The translations under genes were made by a program, and so were the position numbers. The notes under the pieces were generated by a model that was not told where the DNA came from, searched no databases, and was given only the letters and a program-made list of their open reading frames with translations. From positions 1,161,692 through 1,225,691 of the forward strand of contig RHPI01002533.1 in NCBI GenBank assembly GCA_009103225.1: DNA of 64,000 bases. The letters run 5' to 3'. This document shows positions 1-11,882 of this stretch, piece after piece. The stretch is from Chlorokybus atmophyticus. Taxonomy: Eukaryota > Streptophyta > Chlorokybophyceae > Chlorokybales > Chlorokybaceae. Position 1 is the stretch's first letter. Each line of letters starts with the position of its first letter.

Positions 1-180
1 AGGTTGCGTGCAGAAGGGACCTGTTTGAAGATTTTTTGATTTATTTGCCACGGTCTTCTGATGTGCTATAATGCAGATATGGCACATCGCTTTCTTGCAA
101 CAGGGCGTCTCCCCATCCGCTGGGGGGGTGGGCTCTTCAATGCAACAAATCAGCACACATGGTGCACGCGGGTGTGCAAG
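1..180. repeat. Dispersed repeat, copy A
   Basis: This segment is nearly identical to 47,411-47,590, with about a dozen substitutions and small indels. Similarity is lost just after the shared GTGTGCAAG. The copy is cut by the window edge, so its full length is unknown. Copy B lies inside the suspected composite transposon at 41.6-51.6 kb, which suggests the window begins inside another copy of that element. No function is recognised. Confidence 0.85.
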
Positions 181-942
181 TTGTCGGGCTGAGGGGAGTC
201 GAGGGTCACACTGACTCGGGCCGCTACAGCAAGAGACATGCTTGCTAGCCCTGTCGCCGCAACATGTTATAACATGTAGCAAAAGTAACAGATGGCAATG
301 AGTGCTTGGTGGAGCTGCTCCGCTGTCGCTGACTCACACGGACATGTGGAGGCGGTGTCCTCTTTAATGTACATGCTGTGCTGTAGGACACACAATCAAC
401 AAGCCACTACTATGAGTAGTGCTGTTTACACAGTTCTTTGCATGAGCGGAAAATGTATTACACTGTTAAGTGAGGTAAATGAGCAAGCAACATGTGGATA
501 CTATGCCCTGACTGATGCCAACAAACACACTGCAACTAGGCACACCAAGCTCACAGCGATGACAAGCACAATGCACACACGAGCATGCACAGGCTCTCAC
601 ACAGTGAGGGAGATCTTGGTAACCGGGATGGCGTGTTCGCAGCTCAAGTCGTTTTACAAGCTTTTAGCTTTCTCATTCACAGTGTCACCAGCTGATACGG
701 TGAACACTGTGACTACTTATAAGTTATTTTATGATTGTTTAGAACATAAGCTAACGGTCATATCGAGGCTATTTTCACAGCGATCGTCTCTTGATATATA
801 ACACAACTTATAACTGAACTCAGAACTGAACAGCTACGCGCGGTGCCTATGTAGGCTATGGTCGTGAGCTACTCTAAAGCCATGGCTTAGCTCCTGGTCC
901 GTGACGCGCGCGCGCTGGTATGCTGGTAGGTAACTAACAAAA
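181..942. other. No recognised gene
   Basis: A 169-codon open frame runs from 292 to 801 on the plus strand, but its composition (many Thr, Cys, His and Met) is not protein-like and it matches no family I know. I see no RNA gene or clear repeat here. Confidence 0.5.
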
Positions 943-1131
943 GCCTGTTAATTAGCCATAGTCAACTGTTAAAGACTAAATAGTAACGGAAAGGGCCAGA
1001 TAGTAACGGAAGCTACTATTAGGTCCCTGTATCCAGATTACCGGTGGACTGAGCCACGACAGGCTGCATTCGTCCTCATGTCCACGGCCGTTGCCATTAT
1101 TTGGTCGGCCGGCAGGGGGGAAACATATTGC
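943..1131. repeat. Dispersed repeat R, copy 1
   Basis: This segment aligns with 54,173-54,356: both begin GCCTGTTAATTAG and end AAACATATTGC. Divergence is roughly 15-20 percent, with small indels. Copy 2 sits against a Gypsy integrase frame and copy 1 against an unidentified GC-rich coding relic, so R is probably a mobile element or element end, not part of either neighbour. Confidence 0.75.
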
Positions 1132-1980
1132 GACGTACCCGTCAGTGTTCGCCGACTCGTACCCAACCTTGCGGCGCTGGGTGTACAGATTGCAGGGCGC
1201 TGCAGACGGCGCAAACGGCGGCGATGACGACCCACGGCATTGACTGATTCAATGCGGCAGCGCGGCCCTACGATATTACGCGCCGACGTGGCGCGGCCGC
1301 AATCGGTGCTGAAACCTGGCTGACGGCAATCCCCCTATGGCCAGCCCTACGCATGCCACTTGTCACAGCCCACTCGACCACAAAAGACTTGGTGCTTTTA
1401 TGGTCGATTGATGGTAACTTAATGTACCTTCCCGTTACATTCCCCGCCACTCAACAACGCTGACGTCCTCGGCAGCTGCGTATGCTCAGCTGGGGAATTA
1501 TCCCAAGGGTTTGTTAGGTCGGTCACCGGCCCCACGGTCAAGGACCGGCCAACTTAGGCCCATACCGGTAAACGCGCGCATAGCGCACCGCTGCCGGCCC
1601 CACAGGTCGCATCGCGACAGGCAGGTTGCGCCCTGCCGCGCCGACTGAACGCCGGCACGACTGCCATTATGCAAGTCGCAACCCATCGATGATGGCACTC
1701 ATCAAGTGAAAACTTACGTGAGACAATTGAGGCAGCCGCTGCAAAGGGTATAATTACAAACGCAATGCAGAGTGCTCAGTGTCGTCGTAATCTAGCCGGT
1801 AAATGTGTAGGTCGTATGCTGTTGCTTGCTAATCCATCACGTTCTTCTGCGCAGGTTCAAAACTCGGCGATGGAGACACAAACAGCCATGTGCGGTGGTT
1901 GTTTTGGTTTTTCGCCGCGAACTGCGGCCATAACATTTCTGATTACATCACGCATTAAGACTAAACCCCTTAATACATGA
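1020..1980 (+). pseudogene. GC-rich coding-like relic, family unknown
   Basis: Against AT-rich surroundings, 1,020-1,700 is GC-rich and CpG-rich and contains stretches that read like protein in shifting plus-strand frames. One segment, about 1,251-1,460, runs about 70 codons and contains AETWLTAIPLWPALRMPL. A second open stretch, about 1,707-1,980, contains ETIEAAAAKGIITNAMQ. Frame changes and stops separate them. I do not recognise the family. The surroundings (repeat R before it, a LINE end after it) suggest a decayed mobile element, but this is inference. Confidence 0.35.
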
Positions 1981-2276
1981 TCTAACCCAAAATTAATGTA
2001 GGATATGGCCATTATTAAGTTCAAGAAAAGACGGATGTCGAACTTAATGCACACCAGCTAATTGACCTTAATGGAAGCTCAATACCAAACAAAGTTGTGG
2101 CTGCAGCAGCAAAAAGTGTAAGCCCCTTAATACATGATCTAACCCAAGATTAGTGTAGGATATGGCCATTATTAAGTTCAAGAAAAGACGGATACCGAAC
2201 TTGATGCACACCAGATAGTTGACCTTAATGACAGCTTGATACCAAACAAAGTTGTGGCTGCAGCAGTAAAAAGTGC
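1963..2276. repeat. Two-copy tandem duplication, 157-base unit
   Basis: The units 1,963-2,119 and 2,120-2,276 are direct repeats with an exact 157-base offset and roughly 90 percent identity. Each carries CCCCTTAATACATGATCTA near its start and GTTGTGGCTGCAGCAG near its end. No open frame spans them. Confidence 0.9.
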
Positions 2277-2469
2277 AAAAATGGATATGTTGCTTGCATA
2301 TGGATCCCTAACCAAGTTATAGCTAGATCTCCATTTAAATTGTGGGCAAGGCCGAACTGTTGGGGGGCCATTTCTACCGGTGCGTTCGCACACTGCTCGG
2401 CCTACCGCACCCGCTGCTGACGGGCATTGCGGCCTGCCCGTGCGGTCTCGCACTGTAAGATATTCCGCA

Positions 2470-3062
2470 GCTCGCAACAACCCACGTCATCCGTTGCCCA
2501 TGTGGTTCCGGTGTCATTGCGACCCACGATGCAGTGAAGTACGAGGTGGGGGCCATCCTGGGAGAGGCCGGCTTCAGAGTCGCCTACGAAGTATCAAGAC
2601 TACTGCCGCTGCGAGACGGGGAGACGAAAGGAAGACGCGTCAATCTACTAGTTACGGAGCCTGGATCAAACGGTCGCATTCTACTAGATGTTGTAGTGAA
2701 AGCATCCACCGTTAAGGCGGGCGCAGCCGCTAGGCAAGTGGAGGGCTGCCAAGCGCGCGAAGTACTCCGATGCCCACCGTACTAATACGTTTATCCCGCT
2801 TGCCCTCGAGACACATGGCGCCATGGGAGAGGCATCTCATAGACTCCTGCGGCGTTGTGTAACGCGTGTCGTACGTGAAAGGGACCAGGATAGAGCGCGC
2901 ATACCAGGCTACCTACGCACCTACAGGCAGCGCATCGCTTGCGCCCTACAAAAGGCACAAGCAGCGGCTGTCCTTGACAAGGCGGCAGCCATGAAGGACA
3001 CAACACGAGGGGCGGCCCCGTCTGGGGCGACCACGATGTCCGAGACCTTCATGGTGGCATAG
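2470..3062 (+). pseudogene. LINE-type retrotransposon, 3' end of the pol ORF
   Basis: This encodes the C-terminal domain found after the reverse transcriptase in many algal LINE-like elements. In order it shows a Cys-rich start (IRCPCGSGVIATHDAVKYE), a nuclease-like strand pair (RVNLLV, then ILLDVVV), and the tail motif TNTFIPLALETHGAMGE followed by a helical Arg-rich stretch to the stop at 3,060-3,062. The frame changes near 2,770. The same domain recurs at 16.4-16.9 and 21.2-21.9 kb. The 5' end is missing, as is common for LINEs truncated at insertion. Family placement rests on recognition of the domain, not on a search. Confidence 0.65.
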
Positions 3063-5433
3063 TCGTACCGTAGGTACTCGCTTGTGTTAGCTGGTTGGGT
3101 GCTGTAACTGTATTACCACAAATACTGCCGTTGTGGCCATTTTCAATATAGTCCTTGTTGTTGTTGTTGTTTGATGGTGATAGACGGCAATGGCACAGGG
3201 CGGGGCGGCGATAGCGACAGCGGTGGTGGCGGCGCCAGGCGCTTGTCTTGTAACTCCTGCCAGTGCCGAGAGCTCGAGCGGCGAGGATGCCAAGCTTCAG
3301 TAGGGCGAGTACAATGCTGTGGCCGTCTAAGTTGGTGTTTTAGCAATGTGAAACTGTCGCATAATCAAGAGTGGCTCAATTGCGTGCTTCGTGCGCACAT
3401 ACTTTGCTTTTGTACATTAGACATGCTTGCGGGGCATGGCTGCGTTTAATCCGTAGAGGCAATGTGAGGTTGACAGCAGGTAGTTTGCAGATGGAGAAAC
3501 ACTGCCAGTGCTTAAGTGTTTGCAGCGGTCGAACGACGGCACAGGGTACTTGGGTTCCCTCAGATGTTCAATCCCAAACTACCAACGCTGGGAGTTTACC
3601 TCGAAGGCGACTCAGAATACAAAAAAGCGCACGCCAAATGTATCTCATTGTGTAAGTTGTTGAGCATGCGCGTCCAGTGGATGCACTGCCTCGTTGTGGC
3701 ATTGCTGCGGGGTAGGGTGTTCAGCGTTTAGCCATACCGCAGTACACATTATTGTTACACAACCAATGTATTATTTAGGTACACAACCAATGTAATGTTG
3801 ATGTTGTGGAGGTTGTGCTCAATAACAAATGCTTTAAACATTGATTGTTGCATGAACCGCGGGTGCATGTGCAGTGTTATGGCGATGACAGTTGGAGGCA
3901 TTGTTGAGCAATTGCTAATTTTTCAAGTGCTTGATGTATGATTAGTCTCGTTTTGTGTGATCGTACCACATGTTGCGCACAGGCTATGCAGGCGCACACT
4001 ACCAGTTGCACGTTCATTCCTGCCAAGTCGGTCAATGTAGAACAAGCACAACCTATGTCATAACATGCGGTCTGCTGGCACGCATGCGGGGTGGTTGCTG
4101 AGAAAGCAGAACGCAGAGGCTAGGATTGATTTTGTCTGTTCATTTGAAGCAAAGCCTGCTTACGATATCTGCCCGTTGAGCGTGTGCTTCTTTTTTACAT
4201 GGACGGGGTTACACCGTATGACTACATGGCAATAGTGGGCAAGCTGAGAGTCAGTCTTTGTAAAAGCTTGCAACTGCCATGGGTTCGGTGGGCAATTGGT
4301 GTTGACACAGAACATACTGTTATGTCCGCAGGGTTACTGCTAAAGGTAAAGCTGTGTTAAGGGGTGCTGTTGTTCTAGGTAGATCAGCCTTTTCTCACCA
4401 TAACATGCGTCAGGAATAGCTCATATCAAGCCTGACGGTTATGAGTCAAGGGCCAGGCTATTCACAAGATGAGTGAGATTGCGCCTCTTTCAAATATCGT
4501 CTCAATTGATGCCACTGTGTAAGTCGCTTTCTTGAGCTTGGTAGCTGTATGCAAACGGACGGACACAGACTGCTCTGTGTTGGGCTATTAAGCTCGTACA
4601 TGTCTTGTTCAGTCTTTGGTGCGTCATTCAGTTCTATTCCACATTTGTTACTTCCTGATTAAGTGCAGCTTGCCATGGTTTTGACCTTAAAGGCAGCAGT
4701 TTTTCAAAGGAGTCCAAGCTCGGCAGAAAAGGTACAACGCATGTGTGTACATGCTCGCATTGTCTGAGCAGTCAATTGTACTGATGGGTTTGTTGTCTGA
4801 CAAGTGCTTGGGATTACTATGACAATCTGATGGTTGATGTCTGTTAGGCTTTGGCCGACAAGAACAATGCAACGAATGGTTACATTCTGGTCCACGATCT
4901 CATATCGTTCCGAGACATCCTTGGCGACGATGACAACCTGTTGCCAGCTGCAGCATGACTTCCATCATCGAGCAAATGAGGTGTGTGTAACAGATCCATC
5001 CACATTAATGTGGCTGCCCCAATTGATATTGAATCAGATGGTGCCTGCAATTTAGAATCAAACATGTCCTAAGTAGGGGTCACATCAGTATAACCTAACA
5101 GTATTGCAAATGATGCAGTGCACCTGTTGTGGTGCATGTTGCACGCGCCGATGTTGCTGCTGAATTCTTGGAGGCAGCAACAGTGTTTGCCAATCCTTCC
5201 TTTAGCCAGGTTAACAACTTGTTGCTGACGTAATGGTCATATGCTGCAATGCAAATTTGGTGAGACAAGGTGTCCTTGGCCTTGTCGTCGACTTCGAGCA
5301 CAGTGGTGCAGGTGGCAGCGTCGGTTGCCGCTTCCTATACACATACCTGTTGAACTGTTGTATGCATGGGACTGAGCACTCCGACTGCGCTCGCACTACC
5401 AAGTAATAGTTTTAGACTCATTACGCGCGCGGG
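3063..5433. other. No recognised gene; short TTG repeat
   Basis: This starts with the probable LINE 3' UTR and a short TTG microsatellite near 3,158-3,172. The remainder is AT-rich and has only short open frames with unprotein-like composition. Nothing further is recognised. Confidence 0.5.
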
Positions 5434-5597
5434 NNNNNNNNNNNNNNNNNNNNNNNNNNNNNNNNNNNNNNNNNNNNNNNNNNNNNNNNNNNNNNNNNNN
5501 NNNNNNNNNNNNNNNNNNNNNNNNNNNNNNNNNNNNNNNNNNNNNNNNNNNNNNNNNNNNNNNNNNNNNNNNNNNNNNNNNNNNNNNNNNNNNNNNN
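5434..5597. other. Assembly gap, 164 N
   Basis: This is a run of N. It follows GCGCGCGGG and is followed by a G-rich stretch (GGGGGGAGGGGGG). All gaps in this window abut G/C homopolymers. Confidence 0.99.
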
Positions 5598-8500
5598 GGG
5601 GGGAGGGGGGGCAGATGAGCGCCCCATCACATGTGCACATCAATAAAGGCACTCGACTCCCAAACCATTCAATCCTTTAGCAACTTGCAGCATTGGGGCG
5701 ACCTGGCAGGCAAATATTTCAAGAGTCGCTATACATTAATCCAAGTCACCTTGCATAGCAACAACTTTGCGTCCCGCATACAGAATCACAAACAAGTATG
5801 TTTTCAAAGACATCTCCAAGTTATATTTTCACAATATAAGATGTAATAGTCACAACAATTTACAATACATGAAGACACCATTGGTAATGTTAGGTCACGC
5901 CTAACAGGCAAGGCATAAATGCTCTCAGCTGCCATAGCAGTGCTATGGTTATAGCATGACTGTATGAGAGTTGAACTGCTTAGGTGTGTGCAGTACATAA
6001 GTGGTTCCCTCATACAGTCAATCCTTGTGCTCATGAGCCTTGGGCAAGATGAATTGTACAAGGCACTAATAAGCAGCTTGCACGGAGTTGATCAGTGTAC
6101 ATGTTACAGCTGGTTGCTTATGAGACATGTGGGGTTGATGAGACATGTTACACTAGTGAATTGTGTGTGATACAATAGTGCTTGATAAGCATAGTTGAAG
6201 TGACATGTGTCACACCATGTTGACATATGCCAGTGGCATATGCTAGTACCTCTAGAGGTCATGTGTGGCCAAGAGAATTTAATGTGTCAGCACACTGCGG
6301 GCGAAAAGGCGTTGATGGCTTTTCAGTCCACCTGTGGCCAAGTGAGAAGGCAACACGGAGGAGTATAACAGGCTAGGCCAGCATGGTGTTGGGGATTCAG
6401 TTTAAACTTAACCCATTGCTCACTTGCTGTGTGTATGGGGTGCTTGGCTTAGCTGTTAAAAGGGCCTTCCTTAACCTCATGTATGGGGCGTTTTTGGGTG
6501 TTCTACCAAGGGTTGGGTGTGTGTATCATGTAGTTGACGCCTGTATTTAAGAACAGGCGCCTCCCACTTCCTGCTACTGCTGAAGGTGTTGTTAATGGTC
6601 TTTTTTGACTACCTGTTGTTGTGGACAACCCCTGCCTAGCCGGTTGTTCGCTTGTGCATTGCTATGTGTGCATGCACATGTATGTGCATGCATAAGCCTT
6701 GCACACCGGTGTGTGTGTGTATGTCCCTTGCATGTTGAGGATGTGCATGGTCTGTGTGCATGCACAATAGCCTTGCACCTCTGCATGTGTGGCTGCATCC
6801 TCAAGGGCACATTGCATGCTCACGCATTGGATGAGCCTATGCTAACAAGCCCCTTCTATTGAGTGTTCCACACTGGTGATGATGTATTGCAGCTTTGAGT
6901 GACCCGCCTTGAGCGGAGTGATTCGTGTGATCCTCGCTTGGCTGTGGAAGCTTATGAGGACATGCTTCCCTTTGTCCGAACGACCTGTTGGTCGGGGCTA
7001 CGGGGCTATTACATAAATGCACTGACTGGCATTGAGTCGCTTACATCACACTGAGGTGGTGTTGCGACATGTTACACGTACGTAATAGATGAGTCCCCAT
7101 CAGCATGTTGCAACTCTTAATGCCACTATGTACATAGGCAACGAATTTACATAAATGATCAGCGGCAGTGCACTATCCATAGCTGTGCACTGCTGCTAAT
7201 TGCAATGCATGCACTACCACGTCTCGCATTGCTTGTATAATACTATTAATGGTAGCGTACAATTGTGGACTCCAAGTTATGGTGGATATGCGCCCTTTTA
7301 GCTCGCAACATAAATGCCAGCGATTACATGTGGTTATATGTGGTTACAATCTACTCGCGTTCGTGTGTCACGCCTGTTAACAGACCAATCGCATTATATT
7401 ATAACAACCTATTTTTCGATATCACCTGTACATTAGGGAAACTTTTGCCAATATAAGAACAGTAGTAATCGTTATATGAACCATCAATGGTTGTACGGCG
7501 ATTTTTATAACGCACAAAGTCAATGCACTCTATTAACTTAGGTCATCTGCAATTGGACATATATCCTCACATGTATGTTGCCATAATTTTCATGCAACCG
7601 TATGTGTAATCAATTACAATATATGATTAATACCTTACAAGAGAAGTACCGTACAGCATGTACTTTTTTCATCTATAATAAAACAAGCACACTGCGTTAT
7701 GAGAACAAATGTGGTGAAGACAAGTATGGCTACTGTAAAGAGAGTAGATTGTATTTACATAAAACGCTACCCATGATAGCGAACTGTCTACCAATTGCAA
7801 GATGGAACGTGTATGCGCTAATTGATACACAGATAGCAATCATTAGAGTTGTAAGTTAGCAACTCAAGTAACAAAGGGGTCAATGCAGAACAAGCAAACA
7901 CACCGCACAAAGCATACAAATATTGTGGGGGCCAAGGCAGAGTTGTAGCATTCTTTGCTGTAACTAGGACACAACACCATGTACGAACCTCAAGCAGCAA
8001 CGGACAAGTGTGAGGGATGGGCGAGAGGGAGATAGTTGTAAGCATCAGCTGCAGAGCGTAGGGAGAGAGGGAGAGGGTGCAGAGGTTGGGTCCGGCCTTC
8101 AGCAGCGAGGATGGCAAGACCGATTGGACGGACGCTTGGACCGACAACAACAACTTGGCCCCCGCAGCATCCACCCCACTACTGCCCGCATATGTTGCGC
8201 CGCCAGTGGGCCTGGGTCTTACCTGTGCACTCACAACTGCACAGTCATATTAGCAGCGCTTGTGTCATGGCTGTAGGCATTAAAACTGCAAAGTGCGAAT
8301 GCCACCAAGTCAAGCAGCAACGGCCATAGATGTAGTCGCATTGCAGCACCCTCAAAAGGTCATAAAGCACCAGCAAACCATGCACATGAGGCCTAACCAT
8401 GCTGTATCAGCCACAAGCAACAACACCACTATTGCAATTGCAAGCACCCTTAACAGTGACATATGTAACAGTATGGTGAACGCTAAGGAAATGTAAGATG

Positions 8501-11246
8501 CAATGCAACCATAACTATTGTTTATTGTCGTTTTGGGTTATTGTGCATCATAAGCGAAGCGTCAACTCATGCGAGAACCAGCTGATGTATATCGCCCGAC
8601 AACGCTTAAAACTTCAATGAGTGCGTGCATACCAGGAGTGAAGCCATTACATATGATCATGAAACCTTTAATCTTGCCGCTTTGAATCAAACACGATGGT
8701 GTCGTGCCTTCCATTTATTGAACTCGTTGTTACGGCTCGTCTGCCTTGCCACACATGCTATTGTACAACAAAAGATCTTGTCGTGTTGTCTCACGCATTG
8801 ACTTTTATCACGTGTAGTTGACAAACACAGTGAAATCTGCGTGTCCCCTTGCAAAAGGTAGGCAAGACGACCACAATTTCACTTGTTGTAAGCTGTTCGC
8901 TCGTGTAGAGCAGTCAAAACTCAAAACCTCACTCAATATACATGCTAAGCTTGCTTAAGGTAGCCCATACGGTCTATAAAAGTCGCGCTGCTGCACAGTG
9001 ACACTCACCCCTTCATGCACAGCAACGCACAGCCATGAACACGTGCACGCACAACGTATATGCAAGCATGTGCACAAGCATCCGCTCAGCAAAAAGGTTC
9101 TTCGCAAAGGGGGTTGCTTACTTCAATAGGCCAATTTGCATCCAACAAATCAAGAAACAAGCTAGCAAAGCCTTGTATACCACCGTTGAGCCCTAGCCCA
9201 ACAAACTCTCCAACTACCCAAACTGTTGGTCTGCTACAACAAGTATGGTAATAGACATGATGGCTTTGATATGCGACATATAATAGTCAATGGTTTGAAC
9301 AAGCTTATTCAAGCTCATCCTCTTCAAGTACACCTCAAGACGCATCTATTTACGTCAATTCAAGGCCAAATCGCCACTGCAATTGCCAATTATAGTTGCT
9401 CAGGATCAACTTGAAAAATATTGCGCGGGATACCATAAAGCCTGATGAATTATACTGTCAGCTTAATATCAATCTCTAAATACGACTCGAACACACCAGC
9501 CTTACGTCCATGAGCACTCAAACATGTGTTCCACGTGAAAACTCAACACATAAACCCTGTAAAATGGCACAAGGAACCGAAATCTAAAGGCCTGTCTACG
9601 TCGTCATTGCCAAAGGCACCATGCAAATGACACGACATGATGGCGTATGACCTTGATGACTTGTATAACGATGTTATTTTGTATAAAACGATGTAATCGT
9701 CATGTATCATGTGCAAATGTACACAATGGCATCTCAAATTGACTTTACCACACTACACACTTAAACACACGTCGCACACACAATTGCAAAATACGATAAG
9801 CGCAATTGACGAAGCTGCAAATGCAGCTTCTTGCAAATTTGCGGTTCGGACATTGGAATACACACCGTGTATGAAAGCCAATCTGTCTCCCTTTTTGCTT
9901 GCACCCGGCCTGTCTACATGTTGTTGCCACAAACTGAAAGTTCTTGACTATTTTTTATTGCAACTCTAACGTTGGTTATGAACATTGTAGGCCCCATCCG
10001 TTTTGAGGTGCCTAAAAAACGAATAGGTAAAAACATTGTTTTCAGAATGTATGCATGCTCATGTCGTAACGAATACATATTGTGCAAATATAAATGTTTG
10101 TTGTACCCATTGATATATTTACATAAATGGTTGACAGTGTCAACTTGACAAACATAGAAAGGTAGGTTGCTGGCAGTGGTTTGGCAAGCGTACACAGGCA
10201 TTAAACACGCCAGTTGGTCGCCGCGCTGCACAGTTGTGCATGCGGCGCCGTACAGCGCGCGTGAGCCTGTCATGTCAGCCTGCGACTTGCAGGACTGTGC
10301 TTCTATTTTAAAAATCTCTGACTGCAGCGACTTACCGGAGAGCTTGTGGCTCTACGGCATCTGCATCGTTAACCATCGATGATTGCAGCCGCCTTTGCCA
10401 GACGGCCCAGATGGACGCCAGCGCCACTAATTAAAGATCTGAGACTCGCTGGATCCCCCTGCGTCATGAAAGCTTGCCAGTTTGGGCCAACTGTGAGCCA
10501 ATTAAAGACTCAAGTGCTGGGTCGGACATCAAAAGCTCTGCGCGTGCGGCTGATGAACGCCCGCGCGGCCTGACACCTTCTGGAACATAGGGGGATTTAC
10601 CACGCGTTTTGCATGAACTGACGCAGGGGGCGGGTGGGAAGCCAGCTCTGCTAGGGTTTCGACAATCTTGCGCATTGATTGTGGCGACTGACCCTTAAGT
10701 TGACTGTGAAGGGCACACTCCCTACTGTACCGTGGCATATTTCTGCTGCTCCGTGCACTTGTTGCTGTCGCTGTCTCTGTCTTTGGGGTCGTCTTCGCCG
10801 TCGTTGTTCCCATTGTCGTTGGGTGTTCTCTTTGCCTACGGCAAGGAGCGCTGTTGTGCGCTGCTGGGTGCAGCTGTCAAGCTGGCGTTGCTTTGGACCA
10901 CGTTATCAACGGTGAGTTGTCAGCTGGTTGCCAAGCAACTGGCCTATCGTTGATGGTTGCAGACTCCTTATGCGTTGGGTTGCGTCCGTTTACGCATTCA
11001 TGCTGCTGAGTTTGCCCTACTTGATGTGAACATTGCTTGGGGTGCTTGTAGTGTTTGTCTTGAGGCATGACAGTTAGGGTTGAGGTCAAAGGATGGTACT
11101 GGTGTGTTTTGGGTAGGCGTACAGTGGTGTTAACGAGTCGCTTATTATTTTGGGGCGATGCGTTTACAAACCTGTAGAATTAGTTGCAGCGGTCAGTTTT
11201 TTGCATTGTGCAAGCGCAGCGGTCTACTCGGTTACACTGCTTGCAC
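5598..11246. other. Long stretch without a recognised gene
   Basis: The stretch is AT-rich with scattered short open frames on both strands that do not resemble known proteins. Alternating purine-pyrimidine tracts built on TGCATG occur at 6,655-6,800. About 8,010-8,280 is slightly GC-richer and ends in frames resembling nothing known. I see no tRNA, rRNA or transposon coding domain. Part of the 3' end presumably contains the promoter of the polyamine gene. Confidence 0.45.
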
Positions 11247-11480
11247 GCTTGCTCTTGTTTGTCGCATATATGTACAAGCACATGAGAGTGGCATCATGTC
11301 ACCATCCATCATAGGTAGTTGCATAGTCTTGCATACGCAAATGACGTTGCCACCGCTGCAGAGTAAGAACTGCGCGCTTGCTCTTCTTTGTCATATTGTA
11401 TGCAAGCACATCATAGTAGCATTCTGTCACAAATGGTAGTTGCACAGGCAGCTGATGACGTTGTGGCCGCCGCAGAGTAA
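11247..11480 (+). promoter_or_regulatory. Duplicated upstream element with TGACGT cores
   Basis: An imperfect tandem duplication lies just before the upstream ORF of the AdoMetDC-ODC gene. Both units start CTTGCTCTT (11,248 and 11,377), contain CAAGCACAT and GGTAGTTGCA, and end with ATGACGTTG (11,341 and 11,456) and GCAGAGTAA. TGACGT is the core of bZIP/CREB-type sites in plants and animals. Whether the duplication lies in the promoter or the transcribed leader cannot be told, because no start site is visible. Confidence 0.55.
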
Positions 11481-11486
11481 TTGACC

Positions 11487-11726
11487 ATGGAGACCAAGGG
11501 TGGCAAGTCAAAGACCACGTACTCTGAGTTTCGCCTGCAATATATTGTGGAAGACGTGCGCGCAGACGGAATCCCTAAGTTTCACACTGCTGCATACGCA
11601 GACGTAAGTGATGTGGTATTACGCAAGCTTCTTGGTGTGTCTGTTTGCACGTTTTCTCAAGCTGAAGATCAATCACGGGTACTGACATGGTGTTGTATTG
11701 TGCAGTGTGTGCGAAAGCCTTCCTGA
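11487..11726 (+). CDS. Conserved upstream ORF of the AdoMetDC transcript
   Basis: This is a 45-residue peptide encoded by two exons (11,487-11,603 and 11,706-11,726) joined across a GT-AG intron. It begins METKGGK, contains IVEDVRADGIPKF in the middle, and ends in CVRKPS before TGA. Plant AdoMetDC mRNAs carry a small upstream ORF of about 50 codons with the same layout: a start rich in K and G, an IEDVRPNGGIKKF-like centre, and a C-terminal CARKPS-like end. That peptide stalls ribosomes when spermidine or spermine is high and represses the main ORF. An intron within the small ORF is also typical of plants. Here the main ORF starts 156 bases after the stop. The overlapping tiny ORF described in plants is not obvious. 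The match of both ends and the splice is very unlikely by chance. Confidence 0.93.
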   Translation: METKGGKSKTTYSEFRLQYIVEDVRADGIPKFHTAAYADVSDVVLRKLLGVSVCTFSQAEDQSRVLTWCCIVQCVRKPS

Positions 11727-11882
11727 TAGCGGTTAAGTAGTTTAGCTTTTTCCCCTGCTGAGGCTATTTAGGAGCAGCCCGCGCCAAGACGGCAGCGGGC
11801 CAAGTCCGGGTCACCCCACCCACCCATCCACCCTTTGTCGGGTGCTATCGCTTCGTGTGTGTCTGTCTAGTTTCCAGCTGCC

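Noticed and set aside
292-801. 169-codon open frame as a gene
   Set aside because: Composition is not protein-like, it has no motif, and it lies in repeat-rich DNA.
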